From positions 124,001-188,000 of the forward strand of contig JAIWND010000001.1 in NCBI GenBank assembly GCA_025330725.1: 64,000 bases of DNA, in the 5' to 3' direction. Under the pieces are notes generated by a model, which had not been told where the DNA came from, made no database searches, and saw only the letters and a list, made by a program, of their open reading frames with translations. Every line of letters begins with the position of its first letter. Within the stretch, counting starts at the first letter, position 1. The DNA is from Chlamydoabsidia padenii (Eukaryota; Mucoromycota; Mucoromycetes; Mucorales; Cunninghamellaceae). Of the stretch, positions 1 to 10,869 are shown in pieces. The position numbers and the translations under genes were made by a program.

Positions 1-837
1 ATTCAGGTACAATCTTCCTTTAGCAGGTTGGTCATGTGAATTCAACTGCGTTGATACAAATCAGTTTTACTGTGGACTCTCCAACAACTCTATATTGGTA
101 TTTGACATCCGGAACACCAAAAACCATTTACACCAATTATTCGACAAGAAAAAGACGGCCAATGCACCAATACACACCATGATTTCATGCCAGCTTGATG
201 GTGATTACCAAACTTCGACTCTGATATGTGCCAGTCTGACACATACTTATCAATGGGAATGGATACAGGGCGAACAAGAACCTACTTATGATTTCTTCCC
301 GAACCAGGAAAAAGGTAATAGGATAGTAAAGGAACTATTTATTACTTTTTACTAATATCTTGTCATTATTTAGGCTATACTCCTTATGCTCTTGCTTTTG
401 ACAATAAATATAAATCCTTGATGGTGTCCAGCCGCGCATCCGGATTCTCCAAACATACGGTAATGCAACAATCATCTACTGACGGGGATAACGACGAAGC
501 TAGTAAGGAATGGAAAATAATGTGGAAACATACCAATCCTCAGTATCAAAAGAACATGACACGGACGGATCTCTATGAAGGATTGGCCTGTTTTAGTGAC
601 GATAATGGAGCGGTAAGTAGTGTGGAAAGCGCAAGAGAAATGGAACTGCTACTAACGTCACGGGGGGGGGGTTTCTTTGTATAGATATATTTAAGAAACA
701 TGGAGGGACCAGTACAAACGATACCAGCGGAGCCAGCTCAGCAAGTGGTGGATACCAAATCAACGCATATCCAGGATCGACAATTCTTAATCTCATTGAC
801 CGACAACAAGATCAAACTATACAACAAGCGTGAATGA
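1..837 (+). CDS. RFWD3-like E3 ubiquitin ligase, C-terminal part (5' end outside window)
   Basis: C-terminal WD40 region of a RING/WD-repeat ubiquitin ligase resembling RFWD3, which in animals ubiquitinates RPA and RAD51 at stalled forks. Three exons can be joined: 1-314, 374-612 and 685-837, with donors GTAATA and GTAAGT and TAG acceptors, all in frame. The first exon reads ...AGWSCEFN..., then a blade ILVFDIRNT that matches the ILVYDVRNT-type strand of RFWD3. The last exon ends LTDNKIKLYNKRE and a TGA. The N-terminal RING and coiled coil would lie left of position 1 and cannot be checked. Family assignment rests on the WD40 wording alone, so another WD40 protein remains possible. Confidence 0.6.
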
Positions 838-1324
838 AGGTGGAGAACACTATATCAAGAATGAAGGCTCAGAATGGACGGATTTACTCTTTTTCATCTG
901 GATCATGTTTGGCTTGCTTGTCGAGGTGATGGTTGGATCTTGATCAAGTATGGATGCACTCTTGCCTTGGATCCTGCTTCCTAATCATATGCTCCTATGG
1001 ACTCTTGTGCATGACATACCATGGTGAAATGGCCCATAGTAGTAGTAATATAATATACACTTTTACCTCCAATAATAAACATGCGATTTGCACTCTCTTT
1101 ATGACCCTTTATCGTCCTACTATTAATTGCGTTTAAATATGTGTGTAGACTTGTGGTGTTAATAATAATAATAATAAAAGATACATGTAGTCCTGATCAT
1201 GCACGAACACATGTAATCATATAATATAATACAAATAGTGTTGTCGTTTTTTTTTTGTTTATTGTAATAGAAGGATATATAAATCAAGTTAACTATGCTA
1301 GGGATATATGATGGTAGATGTGAA
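838..1324. other. Spacer, no gene seen
   Basis: AT-rich downstream region of the WD40 gene. It contains a short AAT repeat near 1160-1177 and a T run near 1245. I see no reading frame with coding character on either strand. Confidence 0.5.
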
Positions 1325-1710
1325 TCAGTCAGAAGGCATAATCATATCCAAGAGATCACCAATCATATCACAAAACGCCGCATTATCTTGTTCTGTCTTG
1401 ATCGTGGCTGTTTTCCGCAACGCTTCAAACGCACCCCAATGTATACGATACGTCCATTCAATGATGAGGTAAGTACCGACAATAAAAGCAAGTTGTTGGA
1501 AATCCCTAATGCCAGATGAGCCAGTCAGACCATGAGTTCATGACGAACTCATTTAGCAGCCTTGATCAACCGGTCGCCAGTCCTGTGTCGGCTCAAGTTG
1601 ATGTATTGACGGAAAGTACTGGCTTGAATGCTTTGTTGCATGAAGGGTACAAGGATCTTGCTTTGATAAAAGTGATGAAGTGAGCTGATGGACGCTGGTG
1701 ATTGGGCCAT
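1325..1710 (-). CDS. Possible small single-pass membrane protein (106 aa, one intron)
   Basis: I do not recognise this family. A reading frame starting at the ATG at 1710 (MAQSPASISSLHHFYQSK) runs to 1571, and a second frame, 1505-1325, continues in phase if an intron at 1506-1570 is removed (donor GTTGAT, acceptor CATTAG). The join gives 107 codons including TGA. The N-terminal half is Ser/Arg/Gln-rich with few acids, like a mitochondrial presequence. The second exon holds one hydrophobic stretch (QLAFIVGTYLIIEW) and a charged tail ending MIMPSD. The donor is not a strong consensus and the frame stays open upstream of 1710 without another ATG, so the start is uncertain. Confidence 0.35.
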
Positions 1711-2308
1711 TCGTGGTTCGACGGTATGTGGTGACGGATGGTTCGAGGTAATGGTGTGGGTAATGGTGAAGCATCGGTATTGATAGCGACTATAAGGAGT
1801 GAGGTGTCGACAGGTTAAAAGTACACTATTGATACTACTTGACAAGCCGAAGAATCATGTTGTTCAAGGTACAGTATCTGTGGAAGAAGAAGAGGAAGAA
1901 GGAAAAATATAAAGTGGGCAAATCTGCAAGCATTTGAATCTACAAATCGGGATTTAAATACCATATAATAAACCTGTATGTCCTCAACTAAAATGATATT
2001 TTAAACTACATAATACACACAACCCGTCTTCTCTATATATACTGCGATAATATATATAATATAATATAATATAAGAAAAAGTGAAAACCATTAGCTGTTT
2101 CAATTTATGCCCAAGTGAACAATGACCCACAGATACGTAGCCTCCAACCAAATATGGGAACTCGTCTTTCCCTTCCCATTGGCTTCCGCCCTGGCCGCCA
2201 GATTCAGATCCCGATTTTCATGACTGTGTGGTTAAAAAATAAAAATGACCTCCCCCTATTTTTTTTTTTCTTTTCCTTTTTTCTCCGTTCAACAACAAAT
2301 TCTTAAAC

Positions 2309-3008
2309 ATGCCTCGCCAAGTAAGAACGAAAACAACCATATACATTACAAGAACAACCTTCTTCCAGTAGGATCACACTTGATGACTAACTTGTCTTCT
2401 TCTTTTTTTTGTAATTAGACCAGACGTTCTGCTCCTGCTCAACAATCACGTTCAGCCCATACCATGGCTGCACCTCGTCAAGCACCTCGTCAAGCCTCTA
2501 CTCAACAACAACAACAAGCTCCTCCTCCTGCTCACCCTCAACATCAAATGGCACCTAGCCATGCCGCTCCTCCTGCTGTACCTCAACCTGCTGCTCCTCA
2601 ACAACCTGGTCTCTTTGCTCAAAGTAAGTAATAAAGAAAAGGAACCTTCTAGAATAAGGGGATTGGATCATTGACAATATTACGCACACTTTTTATTATA
2701 TAGTGGCCACTACTGCTGCTGGTGTTGCTGTCGGTTCTGCTGCTGGACATGCCATTACTGCTGGTGTTGGCTCTCTCTTTGGTGGTGGTAGCTCTTCTGA
2801 ACCTGAACAACAACAACAAGCCCCTCCTCAACAACAATATCAACCCCAACAACAATATCAACAAGCTGCTGCTCCTCAAGGTGCTGCTTGTGAAGCTGAT
2901 GCCAAGGCCTTCACTCGATGTTTGGAAGATAGCGCTAATGATATCTCTGCCTGTCAATGGTACTTGGATCAATTGAAGTCTTGTCGTGAAATGGCTCAAC
3001 ACTATTAG
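2309..3008 (+). CDS. CHCHD2/CHCHD10-type twin CX9C mitochondrial protein (Mix17-like)
   Basis: Three exons: 2309-2320 (MPRQ), 2419-2623 and 2704-3008, joined by GTAAGA/TAG and GTAAGT/TAG introns. The N-terminal half is Arg/Ala/Gln/Pro-rich and could target mitochondria. The middle has a Gly/Ala-rich hydrophobic segment (AAGVAVGSAAGHAITAGVG), as in CHCHD2/10. The C-terminus has two CX9C motifs (C-EADAKAFTR-C and C-QWYLDQLKS-C), the substrate signature of the Mia40/Erv1 import pathway. Long CAA/CCT runs encode low-complexity Gln/Pro. Family members act in the intermembrane space, affecting cristae and respiratory-chain function. Total length is 173 residues, close to the family. Confidence 0.85.
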
Positions 3009-3294
3009 TACCGCCCCCCCCCCCCACCACCTTAGCATAGCTTATGTATTAAACTAGATTCATTCTTTTATTTTATTTGTAATCTATATAACATCTTGTC
3101 AAATCCTTCACATCAATAAAAGCAATTCAAATTTATATACATACACACATTGTATTCAATGGTAGTCCCATCACCACAATATAAACCAAATAGGGTAGGG
3201 AATGTAAAAAAAAAAAAAAAACGTTTATTAAACTATACTGTACAAATAAAAACAGGGACTAAACTTTTATAATATATATAGCTATTAACTAAAT

Positions 3295-3889
3295 CTATGA
3301 CGAATGATCAACAAGATCATCAAAGACATGGTTGTGTTCTAAACTAAGGATGGAGAGATCACCGCCATGATAGGTATAAATGGATTCAAAGTACAACACC
3401 AATGATTTGAGTCCAAGGAGATAACCATAGTCAGGACCTTGATGCCGAGGTGGATAAGTAAAAGGGATTGCCGCCGTACCATTATCGCCATTGAATTCCT
3501 TGCCATCGTCCTGAACAAGATCACCATTCACATATTGTTGATGCATTTGGACTTCTTTATCAGTTACCGAATGAGCAAAGTCGATGATTCGGATATCAAT
3601 GTTACGATGACTAGTTGGGTTTCCATCGTAAATGATTAAAAGAGAGGAGGTATAGAATCGATAATTGTCCATGGATTTAATAATACTGGCAAGTTGTCGT
3701 AGTCGTTGAAGTATGGCTGGAATATAGTGAATTTGACAGCCTTGTCCATTATCAAGATAGCTTATCAAAGTATCACGAAAGGTGTCCGGCGTCAGTTTTC
3801 GACCATAATATTTGTCCTGGAATAAGAACATTTGTTCCTGCACATTGTAGACCTAATGGTTGCACGTTTTTAATATCAAGATAATAAGA

Positions 3890-3936
<47 letters not shown>

Positions 3937-4642
3937 AGCAACAAATCATAATCATCCCCTTTTCCATCCTTCACTGACCTGCATGCCACAAATTCTAACA
4001 CCCAATGATTTACTTGTTGATTTTTCACATTTCAAGGATTGACTTCGCATCTTGGTAGCAGTAGCATCCACTGAGTATTGTCGAGTTCCCATCTTCAAGT
4101 CCAAGACACAAGGATATTTCACTCCATCTGTCAAATCTTCCAATAGAATAAACTTCTTGACATGATCATCAGGTGGATTGGTGGTAATAGTGGTCATATC
4201 AAGTCGTCGAGTCACACAAGGATTGTTGTTGTCGCTGTTGTTGTTGGTAAGAGTTGCATCATTGTTGTCGATATGTTGCTGTTGGCGCATTTTTTGCAAA
4301 TCCCGTTGATAGACTTGAAAAGACCATGGATTATCGGGAGTTTGTCGTGTTGACCAAGGCTTTGTCGGAGCATGTCGGAGAGAAGTAGTGTCCACTAAGG
4401 AAGGTTCGATTTCAATCACGTGGGTTGGTGGAGGAGGTGATGAGGATGGTAATTGTTGTGGGGTCGTGGGTAAAGAATCCATGCCATTGATCATATTCAC
4501 GTTACGCTTAGTTGAGCATGTCAATAGTTGATCACTGAGATAAGGATCCAGGTGAGTGGTGTTACTTTTCTTGTTTATTGGTGTATTGTTGTTATCCATG
4601 TCATCCATCATAAATAGTATTTCCTCTGGATCATCATCATCG

Positions 4643-4674
<32 letters not shown>

Positions 4675-5646
4675 TTCGTCCTCGTCGTCCTCATCCTCGT
4701 CGCCGCTGTCAGTGCCAGTTTTCTTGTTGTTGATTAGTGAGTCGCAATTGGTATCAGTAGTCGTATTGGTTATATGATTTATGCCAAAGGTTGTTGTTGT
4801 TGTTGTTGTATCAGAAGGACGATGACCTGTATGGGTCGGTGCTGATCGGCCTAACAAGGTATCGTCTACTGGTATCCATGATGAATGTGTTGTTGTTGTC
4901 CTATTATCCTTCTTCATATAACGAGGTAATGAAGATGTGGGTGGAACTCCTAATGGTGCTGGTGGTGAAGGTGATGATGTGAATGAAGGTGAAGAAGCCA
5001 TTGAAGAAGGGGTTGATTGTGGATGACGCCAATGATCGACAAGTCGTAATCGTTCTCGTAGTGCCTTTGGGGAGAATACTTCATGTAAGACTTGTTCTTG
5101 GAAGGTTCGATGACTTGTAGCATCAGACAAGGACGCACGCCGACGTTTTTCCCTACCATAGCAAGCACGCCAATCACGCAAAAGATGTTTGTTCTTGTCA
5201 AAGACCACTTCAGGTAAAGGTACCAAAGGTTGTTGTTGTCGATAAGTCACATTAAGTATACCAAGATATTGAGACATGAAGGGAAGGAGTTCAGGATGAG
5301 TAGCCTCCAAGTGTTCATAAAATTTGTGTTCTTTTGTTGATACAGGTTTGCAGATTGCTCGTTTGGAGAAGCGGAAGAAGGAAGCATGACCACCGACTTG
5401 ATTACTAAAAGGTAACAGAGGAAGAGCAGTTGTCAATTTAGTCGGATCAAAATAGTGATCAAGAGTACCAGGATTATCGGTTCTTTGTTGTTGTTGTTGT
5501 TGTTGCAGTAATGGTGCAAGTTGTTGTTCTTGCTGATCATTATCACTACTTGTAACACTTCCAGTAGGTGAAGAGTGACGCCAATCAATATCCTTATAGT
5601 CTTCATAGTCTGAGATGTTGCATTCCATAGTTTCGGCGACGTTCAT
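3295..5646 (-). CDS. Inositol hexakisphosphate kinase (KCS1/IP6K family)
   Basis: Two exons, 5646-3979 and 3852-3295, give 741 residues. The single intron contains a 41-nt homopolymer at 3893-3933 (poly-T in the sense strand). The enzyme phosphorylates InsP6 to the pyrophosphate InsP7. The C-terminal half has the family signature PxxxDxKxG (PCVLDLKMG) at about residues 510-520 and the catalytic IDF motif (RIIDFAHS) in exon 2, preceded by SSLLIIYDG. The N-terminal 300 residues are low complexity: Gln runs, Ser/Pro stretches and an Asp/Glu block encoded by GAT/GAC repeats near 4625-4700. KCS1-type proteins commonly carry such long disordered N-termini. The start is the first ATG of the frame. 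Confidence 0.9.
3893..3933. repeat. Homopolymer A41 in the IP6K intron
   Basis: Uninterrupted run of 41 A on the + strand. It lies inside the only intron of the inositol hexakisphosphate kinase gene, where it is poly-T in the sense direction and just downstream of the acceptor-side sequence of the opposite strand. The length is likely unstable and may be mis-sized in an assembly. Confidence 0.9.
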
Positions 5647-5766
5647 GCTGATTCCATAAAAAGTAGAATTAATGAAGAAGTAAAAATGTAGAAGCGGAAA
5701 AAGAAAGAAAAAGGAAAAAAAGGAAAAGTTTCAAAAAAGTAAGGAATAAGAGAAATATAATTGAAT

Positions 5767-5778
5767 CGGCGATTTAAA
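5767..5778. promoter_or_regulatory. Bipartite GGCG/TTTAAA element upstream of the IP6K gene
   Basis: CGGCGATTTAAA lies 121 nt upstream of the ATG at 5646. It is one instance of the recurring element described in the findings. Its role is inferred from recurrence and position only. Confidence 0.45.
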
Positions 5779-5983
5779 CACTACATAACCGTATCAATAA
5801 AAAAAAAAAAAGAGGGGCAATAAACAATATCATCATCACCAAAGAGGGATCAGCCAATGATCGTCTGATACCTTTACACACCCCACATACATCAAACTTC
5901 AACATCACCTGGCATACCCCCCCATCCTATTACCCTAATTAATCTGTCAAAGCTCATCCAATAGGTTCAAACACAATTCTTTA

Positions 5984-6668
5984 TTACAGTTTTTGTTTGG
6001 CTACATCTAATAAACATTGTTCTAAAGGAGTAGATAATTGCATAAGGCCTTTATTGGTCACTAATCTATAAGCAGGCATGGCTTGATAAGTCCCTGGTTG
6101 TATTTGTCCGTCTTGAATCAATACGCTGCCAATAATGTCTTCAGGTTTAGGAATTCGGCCCCAGGGAGGGGGATTTCGTTCATCACCAATATGCAACCAG
6201 CTAAAACCATAATACCATAGTTAGTATTGATACGGTCCCACCACCCCTTTTTCTTCTTCTTTTTCTTTTTACCCTTCTTTTTGCCATTGAGCCATTCCTT
6301 TTAGTGCAGTATCGTTCACTTTGTGAATATGTTGAGAAAAGGTTTTGGTCAGATAGTCCAGGAAGGCTCCATTAGGAATAAAAGTCTTGGGATCCACTTG
6401 GTCTTGATTTGGTGTCCAGCCGATAATTAGTTCCGGATAGTCCGTTAATTGTTTATTTCCAAGATCCTTGCTAGACAAGAATGAGACTGCATACTTCTTT
6501 GAGTCGGTATTGTTGTTCAAGGCATGGGTATATGCATTTCCTAATCAAGAGACACAGAATCTGTTAGTAACATGACCCTTTTTATATGCTTATCGTACCA
6601 TTTGAGAGTCGTGAGCTGTATCGAAGTTGTTGGAATAAAGGGGAGACTCTTTTGTATCGTGTAAACAT
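5984..6668 (-). CDS. Conserved small protein with mitochondrial-type presequence (184 aa)
   Basis: Function not recognised. Three exons join in frame: 6668-6599, 6540-6273 and 6200-5984 (introns 6541-6598 and 6201-6272, GT-AG). The N-terminus MFTRYKRVSPLFQQLRYSS is rich in Arg, Ser and aromatic residues without acids, a good mitochondrial presequence. The body is soluble, with segments such as YPELIIGWTPN, GWLHIGDERNPPPWGRI and PEDIIGSVLIQDGQI-PGTYQAMP, and ends VAKQKL. The Pro-Glu-Asp-Ile-Ile-Gly-Ser-Val segment looks like a conserved fungal motif, but I cannot name the family. It is divergent from the coatomer gene, and the 206-nt spacer between the two ATGs probably holds both promoters. 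Confidence 0.7.
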
Positions 6669-6776
6669 GTTTATGAGAATGATCCAAGAGTTTTATATAA
6701 AACAAAAGAAAGAAGAGTGGGGTGGAGCCTAATTTTAGTCCATTCAAATCACTCTGCGACGTGTCATTTTAAATAT

Positions 6777-6788
6777 TTTAAATTCCGC
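6777..6788. promoter_or_regulatory. Bipartite TTTAAATTCCGC element in a divergent promoter
   Basis: TTTAAATTCCGC sits midway in the 206-nt spacer between the divergent starts at 6668 (-) and 6875 (+), about 110 and 90 nt from them. One element could serve both genes. This is inference from position. Confidence 0.5.
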
Positions 6789-6874
6789 TTGGCTGGGCGC
6801 CTTTTTGATTGAATTTTCACTGTTTCCCTTTCATTCTTTCTTCTTCTTTTAACAACCAAAGCTTTGAATTCAAC

Positions 6875-9800
6875 ATGGTAATAGGAAACACAAATGCACT
6901 TTATCGATCGTAACTTGACTCTTAAGGTGAAGGTTATCATCTACTGAGGTTGACCTGAATACAATTCTCACTAGTGAAAACTACCCATCTTTTGATGACA
7001 AGGCGCGACCAGGTTTTGGTCTCTTTACCACTTCATCTATACTAACTAATTGTACTCTTCTTTTTTAATTTTATCTTTTATAGGGTATGCGACTCGATAT
7101 CAAGGTAAAAGACGATAAAAAAAAAAAACTTGTTGATAAAATATAACCCCCCATCCTCAACTTTTGATGTCATACTCACTCATCTGTTTTTATTATTATT
7201 ATTATTATTATTATTTATTAGCGTAAACTCCTCTCTCGGTCTGATCGTGTCAAATGCGTAGATATCCATCCAACTGAACCTTGGGTACTTGCAAGTTTGT
7301 ACAGTGGTCATGTCTACATTTACAACTATGAAACACAGGTAAACCAAAAGAATGATGAAGAGTAGTCTTTTTCTTTTACTAACAATCTGCCCTTCTTCTT
7401 TATTTGTATTACTATAGGCTTTGGTAAAGACATTTGAAGTATCTGAAACTCCAGGTATGCGTTAAAAAGGAATAATCATTTGTTCATCTATATACCTAAC
7501 CCTACTATTCTTTATCACTAGTACGTGCTGCCAAGTTTATTGCACGCAAGAATTGGATAGTTACTGGATCCGACGACTCACAAATCCGTATCTTCAACTA
7601 CAACACTCATGAAAAGGTCGCAAGTTTTGAAGGTCATCCCGATTATATCCGTTGTTTGGCCGTACACCCTTCTCAACCTTTGGTGATCTCTGGGTCCGAT
7701 GATATGACGATTCGTTTGTGGGATTGGGAAAAGGGATGGAAATGTGTACAAGTATTTGAAGGTCATCTCCACTTTGTTATGCACTTGACTTTCAATCCCA
7801 AGGACTCGAACACATTTGCTTCTGCTGGTTTGGATGGTATGGTCAAGGTCTGGTCTCTGGGTTCAAACGTCTCCAATTTTACTCTGGATGGTCATGAAAA
7901 GGGTGTCAACTTTGTGGATTACTATCATGGTGGTGACAAGCCTTACTTGATCTCTTGTGCCGATGACAAGTAAGTTTAAAGGGAAAAAAAAAACACTCCC
8001 CTCCCCTTTGAAATACTAACCCTTTCTTCTTTTTTCTCTAGTTTAATCAAGATTTGGGATTATCAAAACAAGAACTGTGTGCAAACCTTGGAGGGACACA
8101 GCCAAAACGTCAATTTTGCCGCTTTCCATCCTGAATTGCCCATCATCCTGTCTGGTTCCGAAGATGGCACTGTCCGTGTCTGGCACTCTGATACTTATCG
8201 ACTAGAAAATACTCTTAACTATGGTTTGGAACGTGCCTGGTGTATGTCTTATCAAAAAGGTGGGAACAATGTTGCTTTTGGTTTTGATGAAGGGTCTGTC
8301 GTCATTAAATTGGGTCGTGATGAACCTGCTGTCTCCATGGACACCTCTGGAAAAATCATCTGGGCCAAGCATTCGGAAATCCAAACTGCTAATGTCAAAG
8401 CTGGTGTCGGTAAGTTTTCCCCCTCCCCTATTTGCTGACCACATGATACTCACTCTTTTGATCCATTAGATGACTTTGTGAAAGATGGTGAACGACTTGC
8501 TTTGCCTATCAAGGACTTGGGTAGCTGTGAAGTATATCCTCAAACTCTGCAACATTCTCCTAATGGTCGCTTCGTTGTTGTTTGTGGTGATGGCGAATAC
8601 ATTATCTACACTGCTTTAGCTTGGCGTAACAAGAGCTTTGGTAGTGGTCTTGGATTTGTTTGGGCTGATGACTCCAATGTGTATGCCGTCCATGAATCCT
8701 CTTCTCGTGTCAAGATATTCAAAAACTTCAAGGAACGTCCCGGACTTTTACCGAAATTGAACTACAGTGCCGAAGGTGTCTATGGCGGTGCTTTACTTGG
8801 TGTTAAAGGGAATGGCTTTTTAAATTTTTACGATTGGGAAACTGGTGCGGTGGCTCGTCGTATTGATGTGGATGCCAAGGAGGTAAGTGGAAATATATAG
8901 GCCGATCGATTGTGATTGATTAAATTATTGTTTTGAACTAGGTCTTTTGGTCTGATGCTGGTGATCTTGTCGCCATTGCCTGTGAAGAATCATTTTATAT
9001 CTTGCGATACAACGCTCAAGCATACAATAACTTTGTGGAATCCGGTGGTGATGTTGGTGAAGAAGGCGTAGAAGAAGCATTCGAATTCATCACTGAAATT
9101 GCTGAATCGTAAGTATATGACTATCAGGGGCTTGATTATGTTTACTCACTTTATGTTTTTTATATGTAGTGTGAAAACTGGATCTTGGGCAGGTGATTGT
9201 TTCATTTACAGTAATGGGGCCAATCGTTTGAATTACCTTGTTGGTGATGAAATCTTTACAATCAGCCACTTTGACAAGTAAGTACACGATCTGACCAACC
9301 TAACTTACATACTGACATTGTTATTGTTATTGTTATTATTATTAGACCAATGTACCTATTGGGCTATGCACCTCGCGATAATCGTGTTTATCTGGCCGAT
9401 CGTGATGTAGGTGTTTACAGCTATGCTCTCTCATTGTCTGTGATACAATATCAAACTGCTGTTTTGCGTGGAGATGTGGAAGCTGCTAACGAATTGCTGC
9501 CTCAAATTCCTCAAGACCAACGTGGCCGCATTGCTCGATTCTTGGAAACACAAGATATGAAGGAACTAGCTTTGGATGTCTCGACTGATTTAGAACAAAA
9601 GTTTGATTTGGCACTTCAACTGGGACGATTGGAAACTGCGGTGGATATTGCACGACAAGTGGATAATGAATCGAAATGGCGTACCTTGGGTGATGTTGCT
9701 TTACAATCCTGGAACTTTGGTTTGGCTGAAGAATGTTTACAAAAGGCCAAGGATCTCAGTGGATTGTTACTCTTCTACACCGCAAACGGCAATCAAGCGG

Positions 9801-10354
9801 GTCTACGCCAAGTGGCCGAACAAGCTGGTATGAAAGGGATGGGGAAGAGAAAAAGAGGATGATGGACTAACCTTTTTTTTTTTTTTTCTTTTGTTTAGCC
9901 GAACAAGGAAAGAACAACATTGCTTTCTCAGCATTATACGAACTGGGTGAATTGGAACAAGTGATTGATCTATTAATCAAGACAGATCGTATTCCCGAAG
10001 CTGCTGTCTTTGCCCGAACATATGCTCCTCAACAAATGTCCAAGATTATCAAATTATGGAAAACTAACTTGGAAAGTCAAAACAAGAAAAAGGTTGCGGA
10101 AAGTTTGGCTGATCCTGCGGATTATCCCAACTTATTCCCAGATATGCAAAAGGTAAGGAAGATACAAGCGGTGAGGGGGGGGGGAAAGAAGATATGATAT
10201 TCAGACCTCACTCACATTCTGTTTACTCTAGGCTAGTGAATCCGATCTTCTTGATGTCGACGAAGAAGTCTCTACTCCAGAAATCTCTACTGGTGGAATC
10301 TCGACACCTTTGTTACCTGCTGCTGAAGCTACCACGGTGGATGACCTACTTTAG
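6875..10354 (+). CDS. SEC27: Coatomer subunit beta-prime (COPB2/Sec27)
   Basis: WD40 plus alpha-solenoid subunit of the COPI coat for Golgi-to-ER transport. Twelve coding exons join in frame to 846 residues: 6875-6877, 7084-7104, 7222-7338, 7418-7454, 7522-7969, 8042-8409, 8470-8882, 8942-9108, 9170-9277, 9346-9827, 9899-10152 and 10232-10354. The N-terminus reads [18 protein letters not shown] and the first blades include [22 protein letters not shown] and [18 protein letters not shown], classic for this family. The C-terminal solenoid includes [20 protein letters not shown], and the chain ends in acidic residues and DDLL. The first coding exon may be only the ATG at 6875. Alternatively translation begins at the in-frame ATG at 7087, leaving the first intron in the 5' leader. 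Both give the same downstream protein. Confidence 0.95.
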
Positions 10355-10735
10355 ATTGTTTAGCCCATTCTCTCCTTATCCCTACCACTTACTGATACGT
10401 ACCCAGTCAATTATCTCTATATGTCCACCCATCCAATTTATACACCACTTTTATTTTAGTCTTCCCTACATATTTATAGTCCTCTTATCCTTCAATAAAA
10501 GATCATCACATATACAAACGGTTTTTATAACTCTACAAACATAATTATATATAGCTGTTTAAAATCATGTTAATAAATGAACTCGCCTATGTATGTCTTC
10601 TCAATCATTGTCATATTTTAAACCCCGGTATGACCCCACAGACCGATTCATGCAGACCCCCAAGTAATTTGTTTAATAATAAAGACAAGACAAGATTATG
10701 TCACGTTAGGGTGTGGTAAAGTGGGGAAGGGGGTT

Positions 10736-10800
<65 letters not shown>

Positions 10801-10869
10801 TCACTACACTACAATTACTAAATACTATTATGCTATTATATGCTGTTATGTGTATAAACGGAAGAAGGT
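10355..10869. other. Spacer between convergent genes with an A59 run
   Basis: Convergent 3' ends of the coatomer gene and the mini-exon gene. AATAAA-like signals lie near 10493-10500. TTTTAAACCCCGG at about 10616-10628 matches the recurring bipartite element although no start codon lies nearby. I see no gene. Confidence 0.5.
10740..10798. repeat. Homopolymer A59
   Basis: Uninterrupted run of 59 A on the + strand, the longest homopolymer in the window, in the spacer between convergent genes. It is the right shape for a retroposed poly(A) tail, but no recognisable retrosequence precedes it. Confidence 0.9.

Noticed and set aside
10740..10798. A59 run as the tail of a retroposed gene
   Set aside because: The sequence before it shows no cDNA-like or LINE/SINE-like features and no flanking duplication could be identified by eye.
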